NCBI GenBank assembly: GCA_034509425.1
Contig: JAVTVJ010011652.1
Span: 9,604,001-9,668,000 of the forward strand
From: Eopsaltria australis
Lineage: Eukaryota > Chordata > Aves > Passeriformes > Petroicidae
DNA: 64,000 nucleotides
Direction: 5' to 3'
Made by a program: the position numbers and the translations under genes. The notes beneath the pieces were generated by a model. It worked only from the letters and a program-made list of their open reading frames with translations. It searched no databases and had not been told where the DNA came from. Below are positions 43,201 through 57,505 of this stretch, piece by piece (positions within the stretch are counted from its first letter, which is position 1; each line of letters starts with the position of its first letter).

Positions 43201-46200
43201 TTTTGAGATACTGGAATAGAACATAATGGCTAAGTCACATCAATGACAACTGTGATAAAATTATTTTAGCTGAGGAGAGATGGATTGACATTTTCCTACT
43301 ACTCAAAAAGTTCAGTATTGGATGAGAAAAATTATTTCTGACTTTAAAACCTTAAACACGGTACTATATTTGTCTTTGGGTTACTTAGGTTATTTGGTAA
43401 TGGATTCCTGTGATGTTTAGCTTAGAGACTGTATTTTCCTGGTTTCAGAGACTCACACTTCATTCAGAGTGAGACCCTAATTGCTTTTACAAATTCTTCT
43501 CAAGAAAAACTCTTACTTCATTTCTGTGTGAAAACAGTTCTCCAGTTAAGCAATTTACCCCAGATCTGCCCTTGTGAGGTAAATAACAATTAATTTGCCT
43601 GACTTTGGAATAAAAATGGAAAGGCAACCAGGAATTTTGGACCAGGAATCCAATCTTGTACCATGCTTTCCAGAGCAGTCTAAAATACAGTTTCCTCACA
43701 GCTGCCATGTTGTGTAATTCAATTGATTCTCAAAACCATCTAGGGAAGGGCACTTCAACACTCTTTTTTGTGAAAGATGGCACTTAATATTCAGAAGAAG
43801 AAAAACATTTTCAATAGCCACTCCAAAAGACCATCAGAGATGACTGTGTCCCACTGGTTCTGCAGTCTCAGAATCTGGACTGGTGACAAGCTGGAAAAGT
43901 GGGATTTCTATCTCTCAAAAAACACAGATGCAAAATTTCCAATAAATCTTTTGGCATTTGCTGTTGCTGTTTTGGGGATTTTTACTTTGGTTTTGGGGGG
44001 TTTTTTTGTTGTAACAGTCACAGCAAAGGCATGACTACATTTAGTAAGCAAATACTATCTACTCCTTAATCAGAGAAAATTCTTGTTGGCATGATAGCAT
44101 TAAAAGGGTTGAATGTGTTAAATCCTTCAGTGTTTACAAAAACACTCTGAACTTTACCCATGAGAACACTGCCACAGACAATCAGAACCATTACTCGTTT
44201 GCATGAAGTCAAGCACATATATTTAAGAACATGGTAGACTGACAACTAAAAGGTGCTTATTTCCAATGTCTGATCAACTATAATAAATACTAAAGAAGCA
44301 TAAATTTTTGTGGGGTTCCTGGAATTCACCAAATCAACTGCATATAATTAATTACATTATAAGTCTTCAAATCATACACTTATTTGACAGCACAAAATAT
44401 TGCATAATGAAGTGGGTGCAAATAATCATGAACATTAAACAGATTTGGCATAGGCATTTCAAGCTTGTTTCTATGTGACTGAACTTCTTATTCCTGTCAA
44501 ATTGTGGAAAAATAGTAATTGTGGAGGAAGACATGAACTCTTAAACACTGGCTGCTCACTAATGTTCCAAGCTAATCTGTTTGATGAAACTGGATTGTAT
44601 TTACCAAAACAGTATAGTTATGATAATATTTAGATGCTAATCAATATTTTATCCATGACATTTGCAGCCTATACACTGAACAAAAAAACCCCTATAACTC
44701 TGAAATATATTATGGAGAGTGACTGCTACCAGGAAAAACAGTGAAAAAAATCAGCCCATGAGGAATTCCTATGCTGCCAATATTCTCCATAAAACTGGAA
44801 GATTTTTTTTACTTCTCTCTTTCCTGAGTATTTAATTGTATAGCTGTATTTTGATACAGAAAGCTGGGAAAATCAGTAATCTCAGACCAGTACTACATGG
44901 AGTGGGCCTTAGGCAGCATGTGGAGAGCCTGCACAGACTATCAGAGGATATAACTCTCCCTTCTTTCCAGAAAGCTCAGATTATAAGCAATCCAGCTGAA
45001 ATTCATTTGTATAGCAAGTTGGATCCCAGCTAAGATGCTGGAAGTTGACATAAAAAAAATGACAAGCCTTTTATTTGTTGAAAGAAATACAGGAAGTCAT
45101 TATATGTTAAATTAAGCGTCATCTTCTCTGCATTCTTCTTTTGGGAAATGGAGGGAGGACAGCTATAGACAGACATCCCCAAGTGATTTGAAAATATGTG
45201 AGGCCATTTGAAGATTGTCTTGAATATAGATGAGTAATATGCATAAATATCTAAGAACAAATGCAATTGCTGAAGTGATGATTGTGTGGCAATGGAAAAG
45301 GAATTAAATGTTGCAGAAGGTTACACATAGCTGAAAAAATGAAAATACTGTGTTATAGCACAATGATCTTTTGTTTGAGCAGCAAAGAGAAAACTTGAAT
45401 AAGTAGCAAAATCACTTCTTTTAGAAATGGCAAACAAATAATTTATAAGTACCATAAAATGCATGTTCCTGAGGGGAAACCCTGGTAGCCTTAGTGTACA
45501 TGACCAGTAAACATGTAATTACAGCTCAAATGGAACATGCACACACATGTACACATAGTGCAAACATTTCTTTCTGTCTGTTCTGCTATCAATGCCATAT
45601 TTTTACTCTAGGGGGGTATTCTCTCTGCTACGTCTCATTTAACTCCCACTGTAACAGCAGCGTAGAATTATTGTTTGACATCAGTTGAGTTTGACCAAAT
45701 AGAAGTGACAAAGGAATTCTGTCTAATAATTGCAGTCCTGATTAAGTTGCTTCTACAACCAGTCTCCAACCAACATGTGCCTTCAGGAAAAGGAACATAC
45801 ATTTTTATTCCAAATCCCAGGTAGTCTATGTGCCTGTGGATTTGCTTATTAAGCAGTCTTTGCTGAGACATTGAACAAGGGATAGACAATTTCTTACAGC
45901 CAGATATTAAAATAATTCTGAGTTACTGTCAGTCAAACTATGAAGAACTACATATTTTCTTTGTATAAACCGCTTATAAAGAGAAAAAAATTCTTTAAGC
46001 TTGAAGTACTGGAGTGTGACAGTGCTACAGCTATTACACAGAAAGTAAAATCCTGGCTGTTTGACAGAAGAAGAATTCTATCAATTGCAAAATAGTTACA
46101 GAATAATTCTTGGCTCTGATACTACAGATTTTGAAGACCTTGTAACATAATGTCCCATATTCAGATATAAATTACTAGAGTTTTAATAAAATAGAAAAGC

Positions 46201-48689
46201 AGTGGTTACAAAGTAGGCCAATAAGCACAATTCTCTGAATATTTTGCCTAAAGAGAATTTACTGAATTCAGAATTTAATGAGAAGTTTATTATGCCAGTA
46301 CATTTTTTCCCCCAACCTTTTTTTAGATCTGTAATCTGGACCCAGAGTGAGTGGCTTTATTTACTCAGAAGGACATTAACCTTTGCTACTTACACAATTA
46401 GTACACTGACAGGAAATGAGTAGAGTCAGATCTGTGCAAGCATTTTTGAAACACTGATTTCATGCTCAAGGACTTTGTTAAATGGAAGAAATTATTAGGT
46501 TTGCAACATGGTTGTTTCATTTGCAACAGGAACTGGGCCACAGTTAAAAGAAGTTAGAAAATTATTTTGTTTGTGACAGAAGGTGTCTTCCAAACAAAAT
46601 GCTGTAACATTTATTTGAAGTTATTTCCTCAGAAACTCTCAATTACATATTCTGACAAATAGAGTTTCTGACAAATTCTGACTGTAGAGAGTATTAACAG
46701 CCTAAGTAGCAGCACAATACTTTACCAGCCCATTGCTAGCATAAATGACCAGCTAAGCCCTGTACACCACTCGTAAGCTGTTCTTCAAATCACTTCCAGC
46801 TTTGGCTCAGGAGTTTTCCTTAGTATTCAGGTCAGCTCCACATTTCCAAAACAACATTTAGATTCAACAGTGTCAATGCCATGGTGGTTCACATACATAT
46901 AGAGTAGGTAGCAAGAAAATAAATGCTCACTGAAGTGCAAAAGCAGCTCAACCAAAGTTAACAATCCAAAAACACAGACACAGAGAAATCAGAGACGGCA
47001 GAATACGAAACGTAGGTGTTGGCAAGCCTGACTCGCATTGTGCAGTGACCACTCTGTCAGCCAAGGGAGAGGGGAAGAGGGAACAATCAGTCAGAATAAA
47101 CCAGGGGCTCTCAAACATGCCAAACTCTAGCACCCACTTCATTTGTTCTCTCTGTGCTTGATCTCAAACGTGACAAAGACATAAGATCAATGAGGATGCC
47201 AGAAGTGAGATGCCATTTTATAGTTCATCAAATTAGACAGAAGGCTCATCTCTACAGTATATCACCTGAAGCCATATTATGCTGCCCTGAGTTTTAGGAG
47301 TCATAGATCACTCTGATTTCAGAATTAAAACTCAGGAAAGCCTTCCAGTGTAGGACAAGTAGTAAATAGGAAGAGAGAGCTGTAGAGATTACCAGGTTAC
47401 TTTACACAAAAACTAATTACAAGTACTAGGTGACAATTTTGAACATGGTTATTAAAAAATAAAAACTGAGAAGATTCCTCCCCATCTTAACACTGCAAGT
47501 ATCTATGACAGTCATTTTTTATACCCCTTGATCCAGTGAATGCCAGCACAGTCAGAAATAAAGTAACATGCCTGAAGTAATGAGGAAAACAATAAACCAA
47601 GATCTGGTCACGTCTCTGTAGAAGGTGGATATGGGTTGGACATCTTCAGATAATTTCTGCTCTCCTGATTGTTATTTGAATTAGATCCTAATTGCCTCTG
47701 AAGGCAGTTTGACACTAGTAGTTCCCAGTCAGTGTCAAAATTAATTCTTTTTTCTTTCTAATGCTACATAGGTGGCAAGGTACAAAAAACCACCTGGGGA
47801 GATGAAAAGTGCCAGTGTGGGAAGATACTTGTGCTAACATTTTGTAGCTGGGCTCTGAGTTCAAGGTCCAGCCTTCCAGTCACCCTACTGCATTTCGTTT
47901 GCACCAGCTGATAAAAATTTTGAGTTGAATATTTCCAGAATTCTGAATCCAAACTGACTGAAAGTTTTTATTCTATATCAAAGGAAATTCTAGAATTCCT
48001 GCCCCTTGAGGACTAATTATTCCCTGATTGTACATTACAGTGCTCTTCTAGGGTATACTTAATATCTGTGAGATGGTTTAATAGGATGCTGATTAATGTC
48101 TAAAATAGCAATAATCTAATTAAAGCAACTGAAATAAATTCTGCCACTAGCAAAGACAATTAAAATTAAAATTGAAATAATGATATATTTAACTAAAAAG
48201 ATACCATACAGTTATGAGAACTACTCTGATTCGTTTTGAGGGAATTTGTGGATAAAAAAAATTGCTGTCATACCTTTGTATGCAGAATTACTTTTCCCAC
48301 TAATTTAAGAATAGAATTATTTAGGTTACATTGTCTCTGAAATAAACTCATAGTGAAAACTGAGAACTGCTCCCCTGGGCAGCCATAAATCAGGCTTCTA
48401 CAGAGGTTTGAATTGCCAAAGGTAGCATATAGCAGCTTCTTCACCCAGCCAAGTAATTCAACATCAACCCAGCTATGTATTTGGCAAAGATTCACAGGTA
48501 TCTTCTCTGGAGAAAGTGCTTGAGGGTGGACACTTCATTAAAATGCTATTTTTCTTGCCCAGTGTAACAGTAATTCTAATTCACTGGAGGCAGAACCCAT
48601 TTTCCATGGCTGTAGAACGTATTTATTTTATTTTTGAAGCTAATCCAACTTTGCAATGAAGCAGCATTGGGAAAAATCCCTTCCCGTTA

Positions 48690-48835
48690 GGATCAGAAAC
48701 CTTACTAGACAGCACCCCGGCCAGGGGCCAGGTGCCCACTCAGTCACTCTATCACTCCCCCTCCCGCTGGGAGAGGGGAGAGGATACAGCAGTTTTATTA
48801 CAGTGGGAAAAAAAAATAGAACAAGCAAGTAAAGT
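48690..48835 (-). mobile_element. LTR-derived fragment (avian ERV-like)
   Basis: The segment with ACCCCGGCCAGGGGCCAGG, CCACTCAGTCACTCTATCAC and TCCCGCTGGGAGAGGGGAGA is markedly GC-richer than its surroundings. It resembles the end portion of avian LTRs (CCCGGCCAGG... CACTCACTCNCCCC... TGGGANGGGGGAGAGGAT). It is followed by an A-rich run. Edges are uncertain, no second terminus was found, and the family match is weaker than at 34.1 kb. Confidence 0.45.
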
Positions 48836-50097
48836 TGCGCACAAAACAAGCATTTTTGGTTTCTCATTTATTCAGCAGGATATCGCTGCTATTGTGCATC
48901 AGTAGCTTCTGTTCAACAAGATTTTTAGGGAAAGACCTTTAACAATGCAGAGAATGAATTACTTCTGTTCAAAAGATCATCTTGTGTCAAGTCAGGATAA
49001 AGAAGCATTACCTGCTGCAGCAGAAGGGACCTCGTCACTGGTTATTACTACAAGTTTTGTTCTGAGGGTAAAAACCACTGAAGTGAAGAGAACCAGTGAA
49101 AAACCTGTGCAATAGCACTTAAATTTACTTGAAACGTAATTTCACCCTCAGTGACTACATTGCTTCAAAAAAAGTGTAGTAATGCATGGCACTCTCCTTG
49201 TCTCATTAAATGCACTTTCAAAGACCAATGTCATGCTATGCTTGACTGTGTCTTTTATGACCCAAAAGAAACTTAGACATTTCTCAGAGTACAAGACACT
49301 TGGGTACTCCTCTTCATATCATTTCTTTAAGTTTTGCTTTAACAGATATTTAATTTAAGGCAAAGAAAGGAAAAGATAAATCAGAAAACTGTTATTCAAC
49401 TGAGGAACTTAAATGATCAGTGTAGCTAAACTAAGAGATATTCACTGATCTCAGAAAGCTCTCTTAGATTATATGCATTTAAATTATTTAATGTGTTAAA
49501 CATATGCAAAATCCTGAAAATATTTCCCTGCCCTGTGAAAACAATGGACGGTGTGTTTATATATTGCCTTCTGTGTACCTTTAGCCAAATGGTTATTTCA
49601 AAGCATATTTGGGTTGAAATAAGACTGCGTAAGGAATCTTTTTGACACTAGCAACTAAGAAAATCACAGTCTTGGAATAACATGAAAATCTGAATGGAAA
49701 TCAAAATTTGAAGAACTGATTAAAAAAATTGATCACAAACAGAAACATTAAAAACAAAGTGATTCACGTATTTCTGTATGCATTATCTTGAGCAGGACCA
49801 TGTGTTATTCACATGCTGAAACTACTTTTCTCCAACCTTAACTTCAGAGTTGTTAAAAACAGAAAAGTAATTTCTGTGAAAAACCATCACAAAATTGTAT
49901 TTCAACCAAATTTACTGTACACTATTAAAATAGTACATAAAACTGTCTTCCATCAGTCTGGTTTCTACTAAGGATGGCAAAATAGGATAATGGCCAACGT
50001 AAGAATTTAGTCACCTACTTCTTATTTGGAAGGTATTGCTCTCTCTAGGGACTGTAATAGTTGCATATCTTGGTTGGTCCTGTTGTCTTCTGGCTTT

Positions 50098-50318
50098 CAG
50101 AGAATGGGTCAGGTTGGAAGGGACCCCAGTGGGGCATCTGGTCCAACCTTCCTGCTCAAGCAGGGTCATCCCGGAGCACTTTGCACAGAATGGCATCCCG
50201 AGGATTCTTGAGTATCTCCTGTGAGGGACACTCCACAGCCTCTCTGGGCAATCTGTTCCAATGCACAGTCACTCACACAAGTAAGCTTTTCCTCTATGGG
50301 AAGAACATATTTGTCTTC
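50098..50318 (-). mobile_element. CR1 LINE 3' end (second, older copy)
   Basis: Plus-strand blocks AGAATGGGTCAGGTTGGAAG, GGCATCTGGTCCAACC, GCTCAAGCAGGGTCATCC, GGATTCTTGAGTATCTCC and ACAGCCTCTCTGGGCAATCT match the antisense 3' region of a different CR1 subfamily from the copy at 22.7 kb. The 3' tail is at the left, so it is in minus orientation. The right end fades after AAGCTTTTCCTC and is approximate. Short ORFs over this element on both strands are not genes. Confidence 0.88.
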
Positions 50319-51326
50319 CTTCCATGGCATTGATGCCTGAACGTGGCTGTCACCAATTATACCCTGATGTTGAATATTTATTGCTTTTGGCTCGCACACA
50401 AGATGACTTTTTGTTGCTAACAGCTTTAGCCTCTCTGAATCCTCTATTTGGAGTAAATTCACTATTCCACCAAGCAAAACAAAACTATGCTTAAGCTTTG
50501 AATCACTGCAAGTGCTGTCTCAATTTCCTATAAATAACACAACTGTACCTGGAAGCTGTCCATGTAATTTCAAGCTTTAAAGCTTATGAAATGTACCATA
50601 CCAATCTGTCACAGTTTTATTTAAAGTCATGAAATACATTGCTGAAGTTTTGCTTTTGCTGTCTTGGCAAATTCTTTAAATTGCACTTCATTTCAATCAA
50701 GCATTTCAATGATATCATAGAAAGTTCCTGCATAAACAAATTTTGCCCAGTGCCAATCAATGACAAAACAAAACCACTTCAACTCTGTTTGAAAAAGACA
50801 TACAGTCCAATAAGTATTGATGCAGATTTGGGATCTCATATATTCAGCTGAAATGTGAGGTATGCAGATTAATTTAGTCTTAAAACATCTACCTAGTTTT
50901 GCATGTGCAACCCTTCTGTCAGCATATTCTATGGAAACAAGCTTTCTCACTCTTAAGGAACAGCCTGTAGGACAGTGGTACAACATCCTTGGTTACTAGA
51001 AACTTTACAGATTTTAATTATTGTGAAATCTGCTGGAAAAAAGAACATATTCCAATATGTGGTGAGTACTAAGGAATCAGACTTGACTGGAGAGAAGGTA
51101 CATTATTATTATTTGTAAGAGGAGGCATCTCAGACTAGACCTGCTTAGACATCCTGAAGTACCTGGTTTCTTTTGGCCTAATAAAAAGCCTTAAGGCTTC
51201 AGAATTATGCAAACTGGGAGACAAAGAAATTCAACTACCTCTAATTTTGAGGAAAACAACTAAGAGATCAGTGTACTCAGATGCCAGATACTTAGGTGAA
51301 TTATGTGAGAGTATGATGCACTTAAG

Positions 51327-51420
51327 GGAAAAAAAACAAAAAACACAAACAAAAAACCAAAAAACCACACCCAACCAACCAAACAAAACAACAACAACAA
51401 ACCAAAAGCAACAACAAACA
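51327..51420. repeat. A/C-rich simple sequence (CAA/CAAA type)
   Basis: About 94 bases made almost only of A and C, with CAAC, CAA and CAAAA motifs. It could be a decayed A-rich microsatellite. Confidence 0.85.
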
Positions 51421-52787
51421 CTAAGAAAGGAAGGTAAAGAAAATTACCTCTCCCTCTGGCCAAAAATAAATTTATATGAGAGGATGAAAGAGAAGGTTAA
51501 GTTTTTTAAGACTTCTGTCTTTGGAGGTAATTGGTGACTGGCACTTTTCAGGACAGACTCCCACAAACTGGGAGAGCACTGGACCTTTCTAGACCTGGAT
51601 TATCCATTATGTGTAGCTATTACTTTGTTTCAAGACCAATTCAGGTGCGTTGTCCACATTCTGCTGGTGTTCTGCCAGAGAAGAAATTTGGCCAGAGCTG
51701 GCTATAGATTATATATATGTACTCCAAATACCTAAAAGTAAGATGGAATGTTTGCAATGCATTGACATTCTAGATTTATAAGTCAGAAAGCTTTCCAGTT
51801 TTTTGTTTCCATCTCAGCTGGTGCATTAGCCACTCAGGTGCCACATTTCAAAAAGGATTAGCTGCAAACCAAAACCTCAGCTAAGTCAGAGATATGTTGC
51901 TAGAACAATAACCTGGTGATCTCCTCAATATCATTAATAATGCAGCAGAAAAAACAGAAAGGTCAGCTGCATTCAAATTATTTACAGAAATAAGTAAACA
52001 AAAGTCTGCATTATTAATTATGAAATGTGCATATATTAAAAAAATGCTTTCATTAAACTATTTATCACACCTTTTTTCCACAACCAGTAAAAACTATTTT
52101 GCAACTAAGGCAGTTTCCATTTACTAGTTTAGATTTTTTTTTGTCCAAGGCAAAATTGCTTGATTCAGAATTGTATTTCTATTTTACTTACTCAGAATCT
52201 CAAAAATATATATAAGCTTATATTTAAGCTAGAGTATTTTATTTTAAAGAAGAAGGTAAAATTTATTTTTCTATACTGATACTTTAACAAAATTAACAAT
52301 CAGCTTTATGGCAACAATTTTTGCTGTCCTGAAGTTTTCTGGCAGTAGATTGAAAACGTGAATTCAAACCCTGTCCATTTTAATTCTCTCTAGCTAATTC
52401 TCTTGAGTGTTTCAAAAGGCTTATTCCTTTAACATATCCCTTTGTCACAGAAAATTTCATCAAAAAGTTTTTTTTCATGCATGTCTACTTTGGCATTTCT
52501 AAAAATCAAAACATTCTCTTTAAACAATTTAAAAGACAATATTAATGTTCGTGTGAGGAGGGAAATATGAACACAGCATTTTCAGAATGCCTGAATGATA
52601 TTAAATGTTCAGCCTGGGTTTCACTTCCTTGGCAGTGATGGGACAGTCTGTAGAATCAACCTACCATAAAAATAAAGGTTTCTATTTGCTTCCTGCTCAG
52701 CTGTACTGGTAGTTTTATAAACATGACAGTTTTTCTATTAAAATTCCTTGAACTGAGAAATAGATTGGATGTGCTTGCATCCACAGT

Positions 52788-52797
52788 GGGGGGGGGG
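52788..52797. repeat. Run of 10 G
   Basis: Homopolymer followed by AGGAGAG, in otherwise AT-rich sequence. Confidence 0.85.
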
Positions 52798-54480
52798 AGG
52801 AGAGAAAGACAACCAGAAATAAGATATCTCCCAGAAATTCTAACACGAAATAGGATTAACACTTCTGTTTGAGCTGATGGTGTAATGGCTAAGGAGTGTA
52901 GGTAGCTGCTCATGCATTTGGGTTAGTGACTAAACATGAGAAGCCAGCTTTTGAATTCCGGCATTTTGGGGCAATATGCATAACTCTACTTTAGTTGTGA
53001 TTACTTTAAGGTATTTTATCAATCTATTCCATCAAAGGGGATATAATACAATTTAAACATTTGTGCAGTTACCAGCAGACATCTGCAGCATACTGAGGTT
53101 GAGTTCAGCCTTTCTACCAAGTTTTGCTCAAGTACTTCTGAAAAAAAATATTTACAATTTAAACTTCACGCACATGTATAATCTGGTTAGATGTCAGAAA
53201 ATTGCTCACTCAAATTGTTAGAGTGAATTGTGAAATCTTTCCAGGATTGAGCTGACATACAGATTTTCAATAACTGCATTTGCAGTAGTAGCTACCCCTA
53301 GTGCAGGTAAGGTAGGTAGAGAATTTTGCAGAATCATAATGCAGAGAAAATGAGATTTTTCTTTACCAGTATCTGATTTGGATTGTGTAACCTACTAATT
53401 TTGTCTAAGGCAAACATACCCCTAATCTATGGGATACACTTAGAACACTAGACTTTAACAGAGAAAGAAGCTGAAATTCAAAACTTGTCTACTCAGTCTA
53501 CATCAGTGGTTTGCCAAGAGAGCTGTGTGGCATGAACATACATTGTTTGCCAGCAGGTCTCTGAAGCTGAAACAGTTACACCCTTTGGGCCAAAATGGGT
53601 TATTCCATTCAAGAAAACCATTTAAACTCTACTGTCAAAGGAACACTGCATCTGCACAGAGGAAGGATGCCAATATATTCTACAAGTAAAAGCATACCAG
53701 AAAAGCCTTTTAAAGTGTGGACAAGCCTGTCATTAAATCAAACTTCTAACTTGAGTAAATCCCTCCATTGTGAAATCTTGTTACCCTCCTGTACAAAATT
53801 CCCTTGCTCTGCTTCAAGATGTGATTCTCCATCAGCCTAAGGAGCTCATGAAGTTGACTTAGTCGATTTAATTCTAAATTGAAAACTTCTCTGGTTATTC
53901 TTAACCAGCTTCCTTAGTTCCCAAACCATGGCAAGGAAATAGTCTGTTCAAGAATGTAGCTTCTCAGAACTCTCTCTGTGCCCTTCTTCCCAATCCAGAT
54001 ATTTTAAAACTCTAGCCATATATTTTCAGAGAGTCTTTCAAAGAACCAGTCATGTCATATTTCTTTTATTCTTGCTCTCACTTACTTCTGAAAACAATCC
54101 TGACATTTTCAACCTGCACTGCTTTGTGACCTTAGGTAATGAAACATTACAAGGGTCTTTTCAATATAGGCACGTATTTTAATATTCAGGTGAAACATGA
54201 AGATGCATTCCCTGGGTCACCATTTCTTGCCAGTTTAATTTCTCAAACAATCAGTTGAGTGTTCCCTTATTTTGTCATGATTTAACTGAAATCAATGTCC
54301 AAGTTCCCACTGACCTTTCAGTGAGAACAGACTGATACGTTGTTCACATTTCATTTATAAAATAGGAATGGTGAGGGCAAAATCTACATTGTTTAACTGT
54401 GGGTGTAGTACCATTGATTGTAGTGATACAAATCCATACTAGAACAACATCAAGGCATTTCATAAACAGCAATGAAATAA

Positions 54481-54507
54481 GGATGTTATATCCAATATAT
54501 AACATCC
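54481..54507. repeat. Hairpin-forming inverted repeat, 11-bp arms
   Basis: Left arm GGATGTTATAT (54481-54491) and right arm ATATAACATCC (54497-54507) are perfect reverse complements around a 5-nt loop CCAAT. Confidence 0.9.
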
Positions 54508-54509
54508 CC

Positions 54510-54528
54510 ATTGGATATCATATCCAAT
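54510..54528. repeat. Hairpin-forming inverted repeat, 9-bp arms
   Basis: ATTGGATAT (54510-54518) and ATATCCAAT (54520-54528) are perfect reverse complements around a single C. ATATCCAAT also occurs at 54488-54496, inside the neighbouring hairpin. Confidence 0.9.
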
Positions 54529-57467
54529 GACGATATTATCACTAAGGTAAGCCAATTAAGTTCAACTGGACACATTAACCACTGCAACAGGATCAAACAA
54601 TCAGGAGTGTTTCTTGTGTTTATCCAAAAGACCTGCATCAAGGTGTAAGATATGACAAGATAAAAGGAAATATTCTGCCATCCTTGATCAACAGCACAAG
54701 GTAAAGCATGTCAGGTTATCACTTTATGGACTGGCATGAGTTTATAAGTACATATAAGAGAAGAAGCAATCCACAAGGCTTTAATGGGTTTGGGTTTTTT
54801 TGCTTTCCAAGACAGCCCCAAGTGGTATGACAGAACAGCTGTCATAGCAGATGATTGTAACCAAGTCTGTCATATCAGGTTTTGCTGCTATTTAATGCTC
54901 ATTTTTCATTCTTCAAAAAGATTGCCTGAAACATTTCCATCCACCTCTCCCACAGTATAGCAATAATCCATAATACATTCTATCATATCCAAACTGAAAG
55001 CAAATAGCAGGACTATTTCTGACTCTATCTTTTAATTCATGCCTTTCATACATGATTTATTGCAAACCTTTTTAGTCTTTTCCTGGTTATATGATGTGTA
55101 GAAAATATCCTGTCTGACTCATACTGTAACAAAAAAATAAATTTAACCAGCAGCTACCTCCTTGTTACCATGTTCCCACATCACTAGCGAGATCATGTCA
55201 CACTTAATTAAAATGTTATGGCTACTCTTACTCACAGGGATCTGCAAAATGAATCCCCTGGTTGCAAGGTCACTGATGTTTGCAGCTTTTCTCATGATTA
55301 TCTGACAGGAAAGTATCATTCTTAACTTCTGCTGTCAACCATCTTTACAGCAACTAACTACAATGAACTTTGACTCCTGCTAAAGAGTCTATCAACAATA
55401 AGTAAACTCTGCGATAAATGTCCTGTTTTCAAGCCAGGTTCCTAGGAATAAAACCAAGGGAAAAAATATGAAGTAGAGTACACAGTATAATTAAAACTGA
55501 TTTTTGATTTCTTGACTCTAAACATCAGGCATTTGATCCTGCAGTCTCTGAACCACCTGGCATCTGAGCCTGCAAAACCCTCTTTTGCACATGGTGAACC
55601 ACAGAACACTGCTGTTTGTCACGGTAACTGTTCACTGTGAGAAAGCAAAATTTTCAGAATAACTTCATCTCCGACACAGATGCCCTGAGACACTTATGAG
55701 TAAAGCATATTATTGTAAGAAATATACTCAACAACATTGAGGCATCAGAAACCTCTCACAGGAAACAACTTGTATCCAAGAAAGACTGCACACCAGACAA
55801 AATGTATTCAATTGTTTCTATTTCTGTCCTGAATCACTTAGGCACAGGCACTGGAGCTCACGGGCAAGAGATGCTTAAGTACCATTGTCTGAAACAAAAC
55901 AAGAAATAGACACTTGTTTCCTGGTGCACCTAGATAAGTCTAACAGAAAACTGGCTAAGCATTATTAGCACTATTCCGTCTGTCTTAGCATATTAATTAA
56001 ACCTCTTAATCATAGTCAAGCCCTATCCTTGGCCTATTAATGCTACCTTACAGTTGACTTTACTGCTGGGAACTTAGTCTAAGGCAACTGTTCTGTCTGT
56101 TTCTCTTCATTCCATTCCCACCTTGAGTGGCCTCAATTTTGTAAGGCATCCTCTTCTAAGCAGGTGAACCCAAATGAAATTGCTTTATAGATAACATGTA
56201 AAGAAAAGAACTATCTATCAAACTAGATATCTCCATCTCATCAAAGCCATGTATGGCTGTGATTTGACCTCTTGTACTTTATGTTTCTCTTTTATCTTAC
56301 TACTTTATCTGAAATCTCCTCTGTCTTTTTTTAATCTTGCTACTTCATCTTTCCCTGAGTATATTCCACTATCTTAATAGTCTTCTTGTACCTAATGCTC
56401 TATAACTTTTAGAAGATTTTTTACTTACCAGTTTTATATATTATCATGAATATATTCTACTTTATAGCTATTTATTTATGAGATAACCTGTAAGATCCTT
56501 AGTGCTCATCCACATATGGAAAATACTTTTCAAGTAGTATATTTTAAATATTATACTTGAACATACTTCTTGGCCAAAGTATTAAAATTGATCCATTTAA
56601 TTTCACTGGCTGAGTATTTCCAAAATCAATGCATGATATCAGCTGAATTCATGTCAAATGTCTGAAAGAGACTCTCTAGTTATTGTGACTCTTCAGAGCA
56701 GTACTTCAGAATATTATGCCTTCCCATAATATCCATGTAAAAAGGCAAAAAGCACAAACACGTTTTAAAAAGCCTCACTAACGACTTGAAACATTTGGTT
56801 TTGCTACAAATTCTGAGTGATAATTATAGTTGATTGTTTATTCTCTCCCTCTAATCACTCAATCTATTATTCACAGTGAGGATTTTGTAGGGTTGGTCAA
56901 GAAAATGAGAAAAAGCAAAAGGATTTAGGTGGACAGTTAAAAATAAATGAGACAGAATTTTTTTAATACAAGTTGGCAATTCAATTTGTTGTCTAAGACC
57001 TCAATCAAAGGACTCCAGTGATCTTGCAAAGACGTGATGCTTCATATTGTTTCTGTGCCTCTGACTACTTCTTCCAGATGCATATATCCTTGTCTTTAGA
57101 TGAAATGACACTGCATCAGTATGAAATTTCTATAGCTGAGGCTAATCATGACAGAGAAATTCTGACAGAAAATTCATTTTGCTAAAGAAAAAAAAAAACA
57201 TTTTAATTATAGCCCCTACCAGGAAAAGAATTACATTTCTGCACAGTTCTTCATTGAGAACTGAAAATTTTCACAGAAAACAAACAATCCTCATAAATAT
57301 TTTGGTAGATATGTTACAGGTAACCCTAAACATAAATGTATGATTTACTTTGTTCACTAATTTAGCTTCTGAGTATAGAACTGTTCTCTATACACCATTG
57401 ATATGTTTGGCTTGCAATACCTCTTCCCTAACAGCAATACAAAAATTCTCCTATTCCCTGGAACTAA

Positions 57468-57505
57468 AAAGAAAAAACCAAAACCAACAAACAACAAACC
57501 AAACA
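57468..57505. repeat. A/C-rich simple sequence
   Basis: Short stretch of AAAACCAAAACC and CAACAAAC motifs, similar in kind to the tract at 51.3 kb. Confidence 0.6.

Noticed and set aside
50166..50477. 103-codon minus-strand ORF
   Set aside because: Overlaps the CR1 remnant and reads on into unrelated sequence; not an intact CR1 ORF2 end.
55500..55630. Minus-strand stretch translating LQAQMPGGSETAGSNA, considered as a coding exon
   Set aside because: No match to TdT or another known protein, and no consistent splice sites.
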